The position numbers were made by a program, and so were the translations under genes. Below, one piece after another: positions 32,059 through 43,677 of a DNA stretch of 64,000 nucleotides. This DNA is from Clitopilus passeckerianus (lineage: Eukaryota > Basidiomycota > Agaricomycetes > Agaricales > Entolomataceae): positions 310,001-374,000 of the forward strand of contig CALYLX010000159.1 in the NCBI GenBank assembly GCA_944990035.1, in the 5' to 3' direction. The notes under the pieces are model-generated. The model was not told the DNA's origin, did no database searches, and was given only the letters and a program-made list of their open reading frames with translations. The number at the start of each line of letters is the position of its first letter. Position 1 is the first letter of the stretch.

Positions 32059-33735
32059 CTAGTGTCTGTATGCGAAACGCGAGTAGATCTCCCAACGTTC
32101 ACGAGCAGAACTAATCTCATTGATTTCCTCACGTTGTTGCCAAACTGACTTGGGGCTGTCGACCAATAAGCGAACACAAAACTGTGGATGACCGAAGTAA
32201 GGGGTGTCTTTCCTCTCGAGAGGATCGGGTCGCCATAAAAGTCGACGATCCGGATCGAAAACCGTGTTTCCCGAAGGGCGTAAGCTAGCGAACACTTCCA
32301 AGAAAGTGGGATGGTGCTTGGTATTCAACATGACACAGCGAAGATTGTCGAGAGATCCAAAGGACTTCCATATATCAGAAGTGGAAGAAGGAAGGGTATA
32401 TTTGAAGGTTTTCAGTTCATTCAGCGGGCATAGACGAGGCAATTCTGGTGCAATATCGTGTGTTTGGATTGAGGGAGGGAGGAAGAGCTGAAGCTGCGGA
32501 ACGAGACCTTCGCCTGTAGGGTTGGCCACATAGAAGGACATCGACCAATCATCGTCTGATGCGACCGGTGATAATAACAGACATCGGATGGGTGAGGTTA
32601 TTCGATATGTGGTTGTTTCCAACAGTCCTCGTAAGGAGTCGATGCCAGATAGACGCCCGTTGGCTTCATCCCATAGGCCCTCGACGTATATCGATGCTGT
32701 GGATGGATACTGAATGGAGTCGAGGAAAACGTGGGATGCTTGTACGCTGGCCTGGATTTGAAGGTCACGTAGCGCTGGTAATGTAACCGGCGAGTGGGAA
32801 CTCTTGTACCGGGCCACATCTTCCCCGTCCAACGGTTTGAAGGCGCGGAAAAGTGTAAGAGATGTCAGGTTTTCGAGGCTGCGTAGGACCTGAAGGACCT
32901 GACTCGTCGAAGACGATTGATTGTAACTCGGTGCTTGGTGCATCTCCACCCACAACCTCGTTAGAAAAGGGACAGAAGTGAGGGGAGAGGGAGAATCGAA
33001 CGGATTTCGATTTAGAAAAGTAGCCTGCCGTAGTTGTGGAGATGTCCCAACAATATTGGTGGGATCTAGGTCGGATTGTAGCAAGGTCGCGGAGGGAAAT
33101 CCCGGGTAGCTCAGTGTGAGGTATTTAAGGCTACGTGTGGCCCCTTCGCTCCGCAAACACGCTAGAAACCTTCGAAGGTCTGAGTCATGCATGGGCAACG
33201 TCGTCGAGACTTGATTTGGGAGCTCGAGAATGATCGTCTCGGCATTATGTAGGATAGAGCTTGCCAGTTCTAGAGCAGGATTGCCTGGACGGCCTGAGAG
33301 ATGCAACAACTCAACGACAGTAATCTCTAGGTTTAATTTGGACGTCCCGGCCCGCTCCAGCAATTGTGAAGCCGCATCTGGGCAGCGTAGGCACGGCCGA
33401 CTCCACAGTAATGAGAAGCTCATGGCAATCCGACGCCAATGAGAACATACATGAGTGATCGTCAACCATTCCAGAGACACGCAATCTGGGGTGAAAACAA
33501 GGTATTTCCAGATTTCAAAGAGAATCTCGTCTGGAAGATGTGAGATGTCTCGATGAGTTTGGTGATGAGATTTCCCGCGAGAGGTCGAGCTGTGACCATT
33601 TTCTTCATCCACGGTTGCGTAACTTCTCCTGTCAGCGGGTTTGGAAGCACCCGGAGCTCCATTAGAGATCCTTCGACCTTTGAGCACTTCAGAAGTGAGA
33701 AAGGATTCCGGCGTTTCAGGCACACCTTGACCCAC
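32059..33735 (-). CDS. F-box protein with LRR-like repeats (F-box 1)
   Basis: A 558-codon frame without internal introns. The F-box lies at about residues 65-110 (ISHLPDEILFEIWKYL, then THVCSHWRR and a LW pair) and would bind Skp1 in an SCF ubiquitin ligase. Degenerate leucine-rich repeats follow (RSLENLTSLTLFRAF) that could select targets. The start is unsettled: the frame begins just after a stop and has no early ATG. Either a small first exon starts at ATG 33793 with a 40-nt intron, or an ATG near 33775 (MFSTDFKLETG, like the starts of F-box 2 and 3) is followed by a frame change. Confidence 0.82.
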   Translation of the reverse strand: MGQGVPETPESFLTSEVLKGRRISNGAPGASKPADRRSYATVDEENGHSSTSRGKSHHQTHRDISHLPDEILFEIWKYLVFTPDCVSLEWLTITHVCSHWRRIAMSFSLLWSRPCLRCPDAASQLLERAGTSKLNLEITVVELLHLSGRPGNPALELASSILHNAETIILELPNQVSTTLPMHDSDLRRFLACLRSEGATRSLKYLTLSYPGFPSATLLQSDLDPTNIVGTSPQLRQATFLNRNPFDSPSPLTSVPFLTRLWVEMHQAPSYNQSSSTSQVLQVLRSLENLTSLTLFRAFKPLDGEDVARYKSSHSPVTLPALRDLQIQASVQASHVFLDSIQYPSTASIYVEGLWDEANGRLSGIDSLRGLLETTTYRITSPIRCLLLSPVASDDDWSMSFYVANPTGEGLVPQLQLFLPPSIQTHDIAPELPRLCPLNELKTFKYTLPSSTSDIWKSFGSLDNLRCVMLNTKHHPTFLEVFASLRPSGNTVFDPDRRLLWRPDPLERKDTPYFGHPQFCVRLLVDSPKSVWQQREEINEISSARERWEIYSRFAYRH

Positions 33736-34169
33736 CAGTCTCTAGCTTGAAATCGGTACTGAACATCTCGTTCTCTCCTACCAGGTTCGCCATGTACAAT
33801 GACGGTGAGGGCACAAGATGTTGGTTACGCATTGCACGTGTGTGTGATTTTGAGTGCTTGGGCCTAAGGCTTAATGGGGCTAGAATAGTTGGAAAACTGT
33901 CGGGAAAAGATGTTATTGTTGATTACGGCTCGACGTGAACGCTGCCAATTCCTTTCTCCGTAACATTTTGTTCTTAAGAAATGAGCAGGAACTGGAATAA
34001 ATCTTTGAGAAAATACAACATGCACCAACACTATACTACTCTGTTCCTAATCCAAATCATTCATCCCGTCAATTGCCATTGCGCGAGCCACGAGCTCATC
34101 AATCAACTTCTCCAAACTACGTTTCTTGGTACCCGCGTGGAGTGTACCAGACGCCACGGCGGCCCTAGT
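33736..34169. other. spacer between F-box 1 and the secreted protein gene
   Basis: Holds the possible first exon of F-box 1 (33793-33782) and otherwise no supported gene. Confidence 0.4.
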
Positions 34170-35192
34170 TCACGAATCAGGACAGGGCTTATATGGTGAC
34201 GGTAGAGGCAAAACGTACTGGACTAGCTTCGGGTGAGCATGAGGATTCATCCCATGTTCGAGAAGGCTTGCTTTCTTCTTCATAAGCTCTGCCTTCTGAG
34301 CCGGTGTTCGCTGATGGCTAAACGCCTGGGCTGCCTTCAGCGTATTCAGCCCCTTCCTCAAGCGCGCAGCGGGATCCCAAGTCTCCGAGTACTTGTAGCC
34401 GGGATTGGGCTTATGGGCCCATTCGCTGATCTTGTTTTTACCGAATTCCATGGCTTTAGTATGGGCGATACCCGTCCCTATCTCCGTCGCGGCTTGCTTG
34501 AAAAGGTTTCGAGCTATGATGTCTTCGTCCAACGTGTAACTGGGTAGGCCGGATCTCTTCTCGTGTTTACGCTTTTTTGCCTTCTTGGTCGAGCCGTGGC
34601 CGTGTTTCCCATGAGATGCCACTTTCTTCATATATTTACTTGTCTCGGACCCTTCGAAAAATTTGGTCAAGTTAACAACTCAAAGACAGCATCGAGGATA
34701 AACATACCAATGGGATGAGTGCCCTGAGTGCACTCGTCGTTGGAGCTGTTGCACGATGTAGTGCCACTGGAGGAGTCGCTAGACCTGTAAGATGAAATGT
34801 GAACACCGAATACTCTGACAAACGACTAAACATACGTAGGATGGTGATGGATGATTGACGATATCGCCTGTTGCACAATCTCTCCGGTAGATTCGACATT
34901 CTGCCCATTGGTGTTGCCAACGGCTTGATCCTTGCGCTTGGGTTTCACCGAGGCACGTTTTCGCAGAGAGCGAGGCCCAACCTGGACAAGACCCTTCCCT
35001 AGCTCAAAACGGTTGTGGCGAACCAAGCCATGGCCAACAGTGTTAGGATGATATGATTCCCGGCTGCAGGGTAGCGTCAAAAACATGTATAGCCCAAGAG
35101 CGAGGTGCTTACGTAGGTATGGCCAACGTAGACCCTGCTGCCAGAACGAGGATCACGATGGGGGTAGAAACTTGTATTTTTCTGGTGGGCAT
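34170..35192 (-). CDS. predicted secreted, basic, Ser/Cys-linker protein (unknown function)
   Basis: Exons 35192-35113, 35063-34836, 34784-34708 and 34651-34170 give 288 residues. The start MPTRKIQVS is followed by a hydrophobic run and LAIPT, a convincing signal peptide of about 25 residues. A Lys/Arg-rich stretch with possible Kex2-type sites (LRKR, KPKRK) comes next, then a Ser/Thr/Cys-rich linker with only two cysteines. The C-terminal half is basic, His/Lys-rich and helical. All three introns are GT-AG (49-56 nt). I recognise no family. Small, secreted, cationic and processed is a profile shared with effectors and antimicrobial proteins, but no such role is shown. Confidence 0.7.
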
Positions 35193-36825
35193 AACGGTGG
35201 GAGGAGAGATGCGGCGAGGAGAGGAATCAGCGGATACAAGAAACGAAGGGCTGGCGAGTGAGACCTGCTCGACTGAAGAATCAGTCCCAGCTCTGGCTGC
35301 CTTTATAACGTTCCTAAGGCTGGAATGTTTCCATGCTCTTCAAGGATGGAATCGTATCTTTTTTGCTGATCCGCACTTCGACAGGTGATCTGATGGATTG
35401 GTGAGGCAGGGGCGCTGCTAGATAAATAGACGCAATATCATGAAATGTCGACCGAAAAATGCCTTGGTAAATTTGGCCGCCAGTCTTTTGGCTAGGGTGT
35501 GTGCCGAGTTGAATTGAATTTGTTACATCGGAGTCCACGGTTGAAGGAGCGCAAGAAGTGAGCCATCCTCCCCTTTCTCCCCAAGAGGATCCAGCCTTTA
35601 CATCTCGTTCGGAGCGGAGGGGGCGACCATCGCTTGAAACGTTCATCAACGTCAAATTGCGAATATACCAATCAATTGAGACTCACCTCTGATCTGCTTG
35701 ATGCTCAGTTCCTGGCGTCTACGAGGCGACAATCTCAACCAATCCCAACTGCTTTGATGACTTCTTGAAACTAGCGAGAAGGCCGTTTAATGGTGTCGGA
35801 AGTGTGGCTAAAGCGGGTCCCTACTGCAAGGGCAAGTTCTAGGTCCCGATGGGGTTGAAACAAAACTTTAGGTCTAACAGCTCTTTAGTAAGGGTGAGGA
35901 TGCGTAGCTCAAATATCGGCTCACCAAAATCATGATCCATACTAAGTCGAAACTTTCACCTTGACTCTTTGCTATCGAGAGGACAAAGCAGATGGCGTGC
36001 TTCCAGGTGAAGGTTTACATTCAAGTGCCGACTTCCTGGATGCGGGCGCACCTGGCGTATTTCTTGTGTATTGAGGCGTAGAGGCGTAGGCAGGAGGTCG
36101 TGCCTGTGAAGTACTGCCAGTTAACGAGCCATTTTGGAGCCATTTACTAGTAAATCATTTAGTGTGGAAGCGCTCGAATGCTCGGCGTTCGTGACGGCTC
36201 ATCTCAATCACGTGATGGAGTACTAGCGACGCGATGTTGCGTCGCAATATCTATTCTTATCTCTAATTCATTATTCCTTGTTTCTTCATCTCCTTTACAA
36301 CAGCTCTCTTTACAATATCCTTTCGGTAAGCCAACAATGTATTTCCTGCTATGGTAGTACCTGAGTTACTCATGTAACGTAGTCGGTTTGTAATTCACGC
36401 CTCACGCCACTTGAGGCTCAGTGTCTAGCTCAGAGTCTGGACGAAAGGAGTCTTTCTCGAACCTGAAAAACCGTATGCCGATCGATTTTTGACGCAAGTT
36501 ACCGATTACTAGTCTTTAGGGCTCGCTGCTGACCCCCTTCAGCCGCCATCAGGTATAATCAACTTAGCATTGATACGCAAACGAATATTGATAGTGATTG
36601 CCATAACCATAATATCGCACTAGACTGGTAGAGGCTACTAACGTATCTAATAGACCCATCGGTAGATTTCCTAATTCCTCCCTCCAAACCGCTGCTTCAT
36701 GCCTGGCCTACCCAATACTAGCCCTATAGAATCTCATACTACCAGTTGCCCCCCGTCAGTGCCGTCACAGCGTCCAACCTCTTGTAACAGGCGAGGTCTT
36801 CTATTCAAAGCAAAAGTTAGGCATG
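35193..36825. other. intergenic, no gene seen
   Basis: Contains one TCACGTG (36208-36214) followed by a GCGACGC...GCGTCGC hairpin (36226-36245). No open frame with domain or intron support. Confidence 0.45.
36226..36245. promoter_or_regulatory. inverted repeat GCGACGC-N6-GCGTCGC
   Basis: A seven-base stem with a six-base loop, 11 bp after a CACGTG E-box. The GCGTCGC half equals the core of the composite motif found upstream of four minus-strand genes. Confidence 0.4.
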
Positions 36826-38620
36826 TCAAGATATTAACCTAACGATAATATACTCATACTTTGGCTGGGAACCCTGGTTTTGAGTCTGGGACATCCTCCA
36901 GACTTGACGAGCGATATATATTCTCTGCATCTCTTCGTAGGTAGACAGGTGAACGGACCTACTATAGGGTAGGTCTTGATTTAAGCGGATATTTCGCAGG
37001 TTGCCGAAGCAGAGTGCTACACCCGCGGTTGAGTACCATGGTTCGAAGAGGGTCTCGCCAGAAGGGTGAAGCCTGGCGTGGACTCTTAGAAAAGTCGCTT
37101 GGGAGTGTGGATGTATGTGAACACTCTCGAGACTTGATAAAAGACCAAATTGCTCCCACACGCTTGTATGTGAGAAAGGAAGTCGGTAGTCCAAATGGCG
37201 AAGATTGAGGAGGGTGGATAGGCGAGGCAGTGCTGCAACTACATCCAATGAAGGGGAAATCCATACACGAACATGCTCTGGAGTATGAGAAATGGCGTGC
37301 TTATAGCGGCCATCGCGATCGGCAGCTGCAAAGGCTAATAGCCAGTCCCCACCACTACCGTCGTCTGATACCTTCAAGCGGCCAACTGAAGGGGTAATCC
37401 GATCAGTGACTATGAGCAGAAGATACATCAAGGTTTTCGTGTAACTCTCGACTGTCCTGTACTCCATGATCTCACCCTGCAGGGCCTGTACTTCCACTAG
37501 CGTAGTTGAGGTGTACCGCACAGCACCCAGGAAGACAAGAGACGTTACAGCGCTGGTCTTCATGAGTAGGTGCGTCAGTCTTAAAAGGTCAACTGGAGGG
37601 TTTGATTGAATCCAAGCATTATCTGCAGATTCTGCCCGTTTGAATGCATCGATCGGCCGGAGGTCCTTCAAATTCGGTAGGTAACGTAGTGTTTGGAGTA
37701 TCTGGCGTGGTGACGACCGTTGATTGTGATTCGCTGTTTCTATACGTATAGATAGGCTTGTGAGATTGGAAGGTGAAGTGAGCTGCGATTGGGAGTTGAA
37801 GAAATTTCGATCGAGGAAATATATGCTCCGTAGTCGTGGGGATGTTCGGAGGATATGGATTGGGTCAAGGGATATGGATTGGGTCAAGCATCCTGAGGGC
37901 TTCCGAAGTGAAGGCGGTTTCCGGGGCATGTATTTCCAGGTGTCTGAGCTTAAATGTTGAATTTATTTGTTGTAAACGTAACACAAAGCTCCTGAGGTAG
38001 TGCGTAGCTGTCCAATTGACCGTAACTGGTAGGATTGTCAGGACGATCGCCTTGGTTCTGGGCAGGACGGAAGCCGCCAACTGCATAGCAAAGTCACCGG
38101 TGTGCTCCTGAAGCTGCCCGGCGTTTATTATCAATCTGATTTCCGACGCTCCTGCCCTTTCAATCAGAGGTAAAGCTACCTCTGGTCGGCTCAGGCAAGG
38201 CCAGCTCCAAAGCGTCGGATAGTCCAAAGCAATGCGACGCCACTGAGAGCAAACGTGAGTGATGCCTAACCACTGCGTATTCATGTCCGAGATCTGAAAA
38301 GCCACATTTTTCCAGGTTTCGATCAGAATTTCGTCAGGAAGCCGAGAGATATCGCTGATGGCGTTGTGACGAGACTTCGAACGAATGATTGATTTCTGAC
38401 ATTCGCTGATTTGCCCTTCGAGCTGAAGAATAGTATTCCTCAGATAAGTGATCTCTTCACGAATAGTAGCGTACGCAATCAACTTCTCCGATCGAGGGCT
38501 GAAAGCAGTAAACGTTCTGGTGAACGCCCCTCCCTTCGGCTCCCAAATTAGACAGCTCAGAACTTGCTGCAAGCTTGAAATACGCGTACCGTTTTCCGCT
38601 TCAAATTCGACATCGAACAT
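36826..38620 (-). pseudogene. F-box protein (F-box 2), frameshifted by a 19-bp tandem duplication
   Basis: ATG 38620 opens a frame of 251 codons with an N-terminal region, a coiled-coil-like segment (EITYLRNTILQLEGQI), the F-box at about residues 93-140 (ISRLPDEILIETWKN, THVCSQWRR) and early LRRs. It stops at 37865. A second frame, 37929-36826, continues the LRR part to the normal C-terminus. The join is a perfect tandem duplication (37852-37870 and 37871-37889), which adds 19 bases. Without one copy, a single protein of about 590 residues results. No other lesion was seen, so the break is recent. Confidence 0.82.
37852..37889. repeat. tandem duplication of 19 bp
   Basis: gatatggattgggtcaag occurs twice back to back, the second unit differing only in its last base. 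It falls in the F-box 2 reading frame. Confidence 0.9.
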
Positions 38621-38761
38621 CGCTCGTTTTCGGAGAGTCAGAAGGAATGGATGTATTCAGCTACGAAAACGTCGGAGATGACGAGGACTATAAGGGTGGC
38701 TAACGAGCCTACGCCCCCGTTCAATTAAAAATTGCATTGGCTAGAGGTGAAAAGCTTCCCG

Positions 38762-38786
38762 TCATGTGGTCAAATGTGTCGCGTAG
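38762..38786 (+). promoter_or_regulatory. composite motif, degenerate copy (F-box 2 upstream)
   Basis: TCATGTG, five bases, then ATGTGTCGCGTAG. It aligns with the copy at 40346-40370 and lies 142 bp upstream of the F-box 2 ATG. The duplicated promoter probably came with the F-box 2/3 duplication. Confidence 0.4.
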
Positions 38787-38966
38787 GAGGGCTAAGGAGG
38801 CTGCCACTGGCAGTGCCAGTGAATGAACTTGGAGAAGGCAATGGCTAGTATTAGGTTAAAGGTATGCTGGAGATGGGAGAGAAAATATGTCGAACCGTAC
38901 CAATCGTGAGCAATCGTTCAAATTTGTTCTAAATATCATTCTACGGTAACGAAAATATGGCATTCA

Positions 38967-40218
38967 TTAATCACCCGTCTGGGTCATTTCGTTAACGAAG
39001 TGTGGATTACAAAAGTACGCTGAATCCAACTTCTCAAATATGTCCAGCTCGGGAGCACATATATATCTCTGGGACGGGTGCTCCCTTGCCCCGCCCGGTC
39101 GGCCCCGGACCCCAACTTCAACCCAGGCTGAGGAAGAATGCCAAATACAGTGCAGGAAGAGATGCAATACTTCAGCGCTGGCTCCCAGCCATAAGTCATT
39201 GATTGCGGGGAGGGCGACAGGTGAGCGCACGCTAAACCATGATGTATCCTCGACTTTCAATGGTTCAAATATATCGAGAAGCGCGAGGTCCTTCAGTTTG
39301 GGCGAGCAAGTGGGGTAGCGTTTCGAGTACGCGGCATGTTGAAGAACGTTGATGGTGGACTGCTTTTGGTAGGCTTATCGTCAATCTCGTGAGTCAGGAG
39401 ACGGAGCGAGGCTGAGATCGCGAGTTAAAGAAATTTCGGCCGAAGAAATGGATGCTCTCTAAGTTCGGGGATCTCTGGAGGATATCGAGTGGATGAAGCT
39501 CATTGAGCGTTTCTGAGGCAGAAAGGTTTTCTGGAGAATGTACTTCCGGATGTCTGGGACTGTTTGTGGCATTGATGATATGAAATCGTGAAGGAAGCGC
39601 GTGTTTGACAAGCCCAAAACGCCTCTGGGGATTATCAGATGAATTGCCTTGGTTCTGGGAAGGACAGCAGACGCTAGCCAAATAACACGATTATCTGGGC
39701 CGATTTTGACCTGCTCAGCATTTGTGATCAGTGTTATTTCTGAGTTTCCCGACCTGTCAACCGCTGACCAAGCTACCTCAGGATGGTGCTGACGAGGCCA
39801 ACTCCAAAGAACGGGACAACCCAGAGCGACGCGACGCCAGTGCGAGCATGCATGTGTCGCACTCAACAACTGCGTATATATTTGAGATGTGTTGAAGGCT
39901 AGATTCTTCCAAATTTCAACAAGGATTTCGTCTAGAAGTCGTGAGATGTCGCTGAGAGTATTGTGACGGGATTTCCAGCAAAGGATCGACTTGGGGCAGT
40001 GCACAATCTTTCTCTCGAACTCCCGTATTGTATTCCTGCAATAGGTAATTTCTTCAAAAATCGTAGCGTAGGCATCCATTTTCGCTAGCTTTGAGCTGAA
40101 AGCATTGAATGTGCGGGCGAAATTCCTTCCTTCGATCTCGATCAGATTGTCCAGTTACTCTAGTTGATGCAATGGTGAAAGGCCCACCATCCTCTATTTC
40201 AAATTCGACGTCAAACAT
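38967..40218 (-). pseudogene. F-box protein (F-box 3), decayed
   Basis: Tandem paralogue of F-box 2. It has the same start (MFDVEFEIEDGG, ATG 40218), the same coiled-coil segment, then an F-box (ISRLLDEILVEIWKN, THACSHWRR) at about 39950-39820. Frames break before the coiled coil, near 39600 and near 39400. The LRR half is much shortened, and only a remnant (39260-38967) of the C-terminal part remains. Non-functional. Confidence 0.78.
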
Positions 40219-40345
40219 GCCTCCTAGTAAGTATAATCGTAATGTTCTGGTTGGCGGGACTGCGAAATACTCCCAATGTCCGTGCGTGAATGGGAAGAAA
40301 AACTGGTTCCAGCCTGAGAGACTCCGTAAAAGGGAATATTTCCCA

Positions 40346-40370
40346 TCACGTGGACAGACGCGTCGCGTAC
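40346..40370 (+). promoter_or_regulatory. composite motif TCACGTG-N5-ACGCGTCGCGTAC
   Basis: Lies 128 bp upstream of the F-box 3 ATG. The layout is the same as at 54138 and 57487: E-box, short spacer, GCGTCGCGT core, same orientation relative to the gene. Confidence 0.5.
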
Positions 40371-40553
40371 CTTTTCGATTACTATAGGGCTGAAGGTAAG
40401 AAAACCAGCCAAAAGGAGTGGAGAAATATGTCGCAATTGTGATCATTCATTCAAATCTAAATACTATTCTACAGCAGTATAAATACAGCATTCAATCGTC
40501 ATTCATCCCGGTCCTTTCGTGCCAACGTGCCGATGTGCAAGCCGTATCCCCCA

Positions 40554-42622
40554 TCATGCGCTTTCTGTCTTCAAACCCTTCTCCTTCTCCCCAGCTTCCT
40601 CCAACGCTTTTTTCTGTTTCTCCTCTTCAATACCCCACTTCTTATCCACCTGACCGCTCAGTGGCAGTCCCTTCATTCCCAAACTCGATATCATCCCCAA
40701 CCCCGCAATAGCAGCCATGACAATCCACGTTCTCCTCAGACCCTCTCCAACCGCCTCTTTGACCAACACCTGCGTCTCAGCTGGCAATTTGTCGAGCGCA
40801 GCAATCAGGATGTAGAACGTCGCTGATGACTCCACTCCTGACCCTGAGGGCGAGGCGACCTCGGCAGGAAGGTGCGTGACGATGTAATTTTGCAGAACAG
40901 TTCCTCCGATGGTGACAGACCAGACTCCAGCAAATTGCCTCAAAAATGCGAAGAAGCCAAGCGCCTTCGGCACTACATCCAGCTTCAGAGGCGCTAGTAC
41001 CGGGAAGTACGCTGCACTGTAGACGATTCCGAAGCCAAAACCGATGAGGGCTTCATAACCCAGTACCACTTGGGTTCGGGCATCCGCATGAACGGTACAC
41101 ATCAAGGCTAGTGCCACGATGATCATTGCCCACCCGAACCAAGACTGTGGGCGGTAACGACCGGTTTTGGTGATGCTAATACCGGTAAAGATGGAGAACG
41201 GGGCGACGGTGAAGGAGAATGGGAAGAGTTGGATTCCGGATTTGAGTGCGGAGGAGCCGTGGCAGGCTTGGAACCAGACAGGGAGGTAGAATACGAGGGT
41301 GGTGAAGGGGACGGCAGCAAGGAAAATTTGGAAGTATCTGTTGAGAAAGATTTCAGTATCTCCAGACGTCATGAAGAAATAGTATAAGACACTCACCCGC
41401 TCACAGTGGTCCTGTTCGAGATTGCTGCATGCGGGATGATTGGGAATTTGCAGAGCTTCGCCTCGTAGACGAAGAACCCAATAATACCAAGCAAGCCCAA
41501 AATTAGAGGCACCAATACTGGAGCGGAGCCCCAAGGATGCTCGACTCCTGCCCAGGTGAGGCCAATGGCGGCAGAGACGGACGAAGCAACGATGACAAAG
41601 GATCCGATCCAGTCGATCATGGCAAACTTCTTCATCATGCTTCCCGGCGGCGTTTTGAGGCGGAGGAACACGGTTGTGGTGATGAACGCCAGACCGCCAA
41701 GGGGAAGGTTGAGGTCTGGTATGGCAGGTGTCAAATTAGAATTCGGTGACATGGAGGGATGGTAAGACGTACAGAACAGCCATCTCCATGCCCCGGCACG
41801 AGCGAGAGCACCTCCAACAGCGGGGCCAACACCGGCTGCAAGACACCACGTCCTATTGGATACGTTTGAGTCATAATGAATACAAGAACAGGGTTGTGCT
41901 CACAGTTGCAGGAGTCCGTTATAGGTACCCCTCTCTTTGAGCGAAACCATGTCGGAAAGGATGATCGTGCTGACGGTCGTGAGACCCGCTGCGCCTGTTC
42001 CTTGTACGACTGTAAAGAAAAGAGAGACATTGGGTCAGGTGCACCGTCAAGAAAAAGGAGACACGAACTAACCTCGTCCAGCAATCAGCATGTTCATGCT
42101 TCGGGCAACACCACAGACGAGACTTCCGACACAGAATATTACGATGCAAACGAGCAGGACGGGCTTCCGGCCGAAGATCTAGGTAACGGAGAAATTAAAA
42201 CAGAACGCACAAAGAGGGTGTTTTCGACTCACCTGCGACAAACCACCCGAGACTGGCATGAAAGCAGTTGAAGCAATGTTGTACGCGGATCCAACCCAGA
42301 TAAAATCAGCCCCATGCAGAGCAGCAGCAATGGTTGGGAGTGCAGTTGACACTGATGTCTGCCAGTTCCATGTCAGTTAAACCGAACTATAAGAGCAAAA
42401 CTTGGATTGAGGACTCACTGCTTCGAGGAGCGACAAGAAGTAGCAGAGATTGATGACGACAATGATTGCCCAAAAGCGAATATCCTTCTTCGTTGTCTCT
42501 TCTTCTGCGGCTCCCGCCGGTGCAGCAGCAGCAGCTACCTCCTTGGACGGTATATCCGTGGCTGCAACCTGAGTGTCCAGCTCCGTCGTCGTCGAGTTCG
42601 GGCTCTTCGTACTCTCAGTCAT
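40554..42622 (-). CDS. MFS transporter, 14-TM drug:H+ antiporter (DHA2) type
   Basis: Exons 42622-42419, 42358-42233, 42178-42073, 42009-41904, 41852-41773, 41715-41397 and 41337-40554 give 574 residues. After a Thr/Ala-rich cytosolic N-terminus, TM1 ends in LSLLEATSVSTALPTI. The MFS signature regions follow: WVGSAYNIAS, SGGLSQIFGRK, then GRVVQGTGAAG. The later half has many hydrophobic spans (FGFGIVYSAAYFPVLAPL), ending in a Lys/Glu-rich tail. Family members export toxins or drugs across the plasma membrane. It sits among F-box genes and 2.8 kb from a P450. ATG 42622 (MTESTK) was chosen; an in-frame extension to 42694 exists. Confidence 0.9.
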
Positions 42623-43677
42623 AGTTCGTTGAAGTTTTGGTGAGACAATGTGGATTGTTAACCCTCTGCAGATCAGGCAGAAGAGTGTGCCCAAAGAGCA
42701 GCCTGGCGAAGTCTGGAGGAGAGGCTTGCAGCAAGGAAGGTCGGCTGGGGAAAGCGGGTTGCCGGTGGCTTCGAAGGGTATATAAATGGAATCATCTGTT
42801 CAAAATCACAGAAGAGCAAAAGTTCCGGTCAGTGTAAGCCTATATTAGACGGCGAATGGAGCGAACGGACGTACCATGTGTAGCATGTGCTGAGAAGCTG
42901 ATGGGCGAGCCAGTGCAGACACCGCCTAGCACCAACTTCTGAAGTCGCAGTTTGCTCTCAGATCAGTGAGTTGTGGCGCCTGACCATAATAGCATAGTTC
43001 TATTTGGCTGTTCCAGCTGCTCTGAGGTGTTGTGGATTCCAGAAACATGATTGGAATCTACAGGAGGCGGCTGCATGATGATGGTCAGAAAGCAGGAGCC
43101 TGCGACTGATGCCCGTCAAACGGAGATACCACCTGTTTTGCCGTAACCACGTTATTCACAGTCATGTTGTTCCCTCTGAGCGATTTCAGTAGGCGGCCGA
43201 TCGTGTGGTCTATGAATACTCTGAGAGCTGTTACCTCAGCTGCAAACACGGAGGTAAAATAGATGACTCCGCAGATCACAGACTGTCAGGCTCTGTCAGT
43301 ACCAATGCTGGCTTTTCCTCCGCTTCGTATGGCATTCGATCGTCCACTCATGTCAACGTAACTAACTATTTCAAGCCTCGAGTTTGACAGGCAAGCAAAC
43401 TTGCGAGGTTCAATCGCCTCGCGTGGGAGCCAAATCTGCTGGACAAATATCACACTCCCGAGATACGGCGCTCGAATCCCTCCTTGCTCTTCACCCGGCC
43501 TGTGGCAGGCAGCGGGAATCTTGCCAATTGGAAAGAGATATATCTTACCTTATCAGTCGTTTCGACTCGTAGCCCAGTCTATAGTCGCCATTCGGATGGA
43601 AGAAATGATGCCTTTCCAAGGCAACCTGGCATGAGCTTTTCATCGAGAATACTGCTGAAGATGATACGAATTTCTCA
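42623..43677. other. intergenic between MFS gene and F-box 4
   Basis: tatataaa at about 42778 could serve the MFS gene. The right end may hold the unrecognised first exon of F-box 4. No other gene was recognised. Confidence 0.4.
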
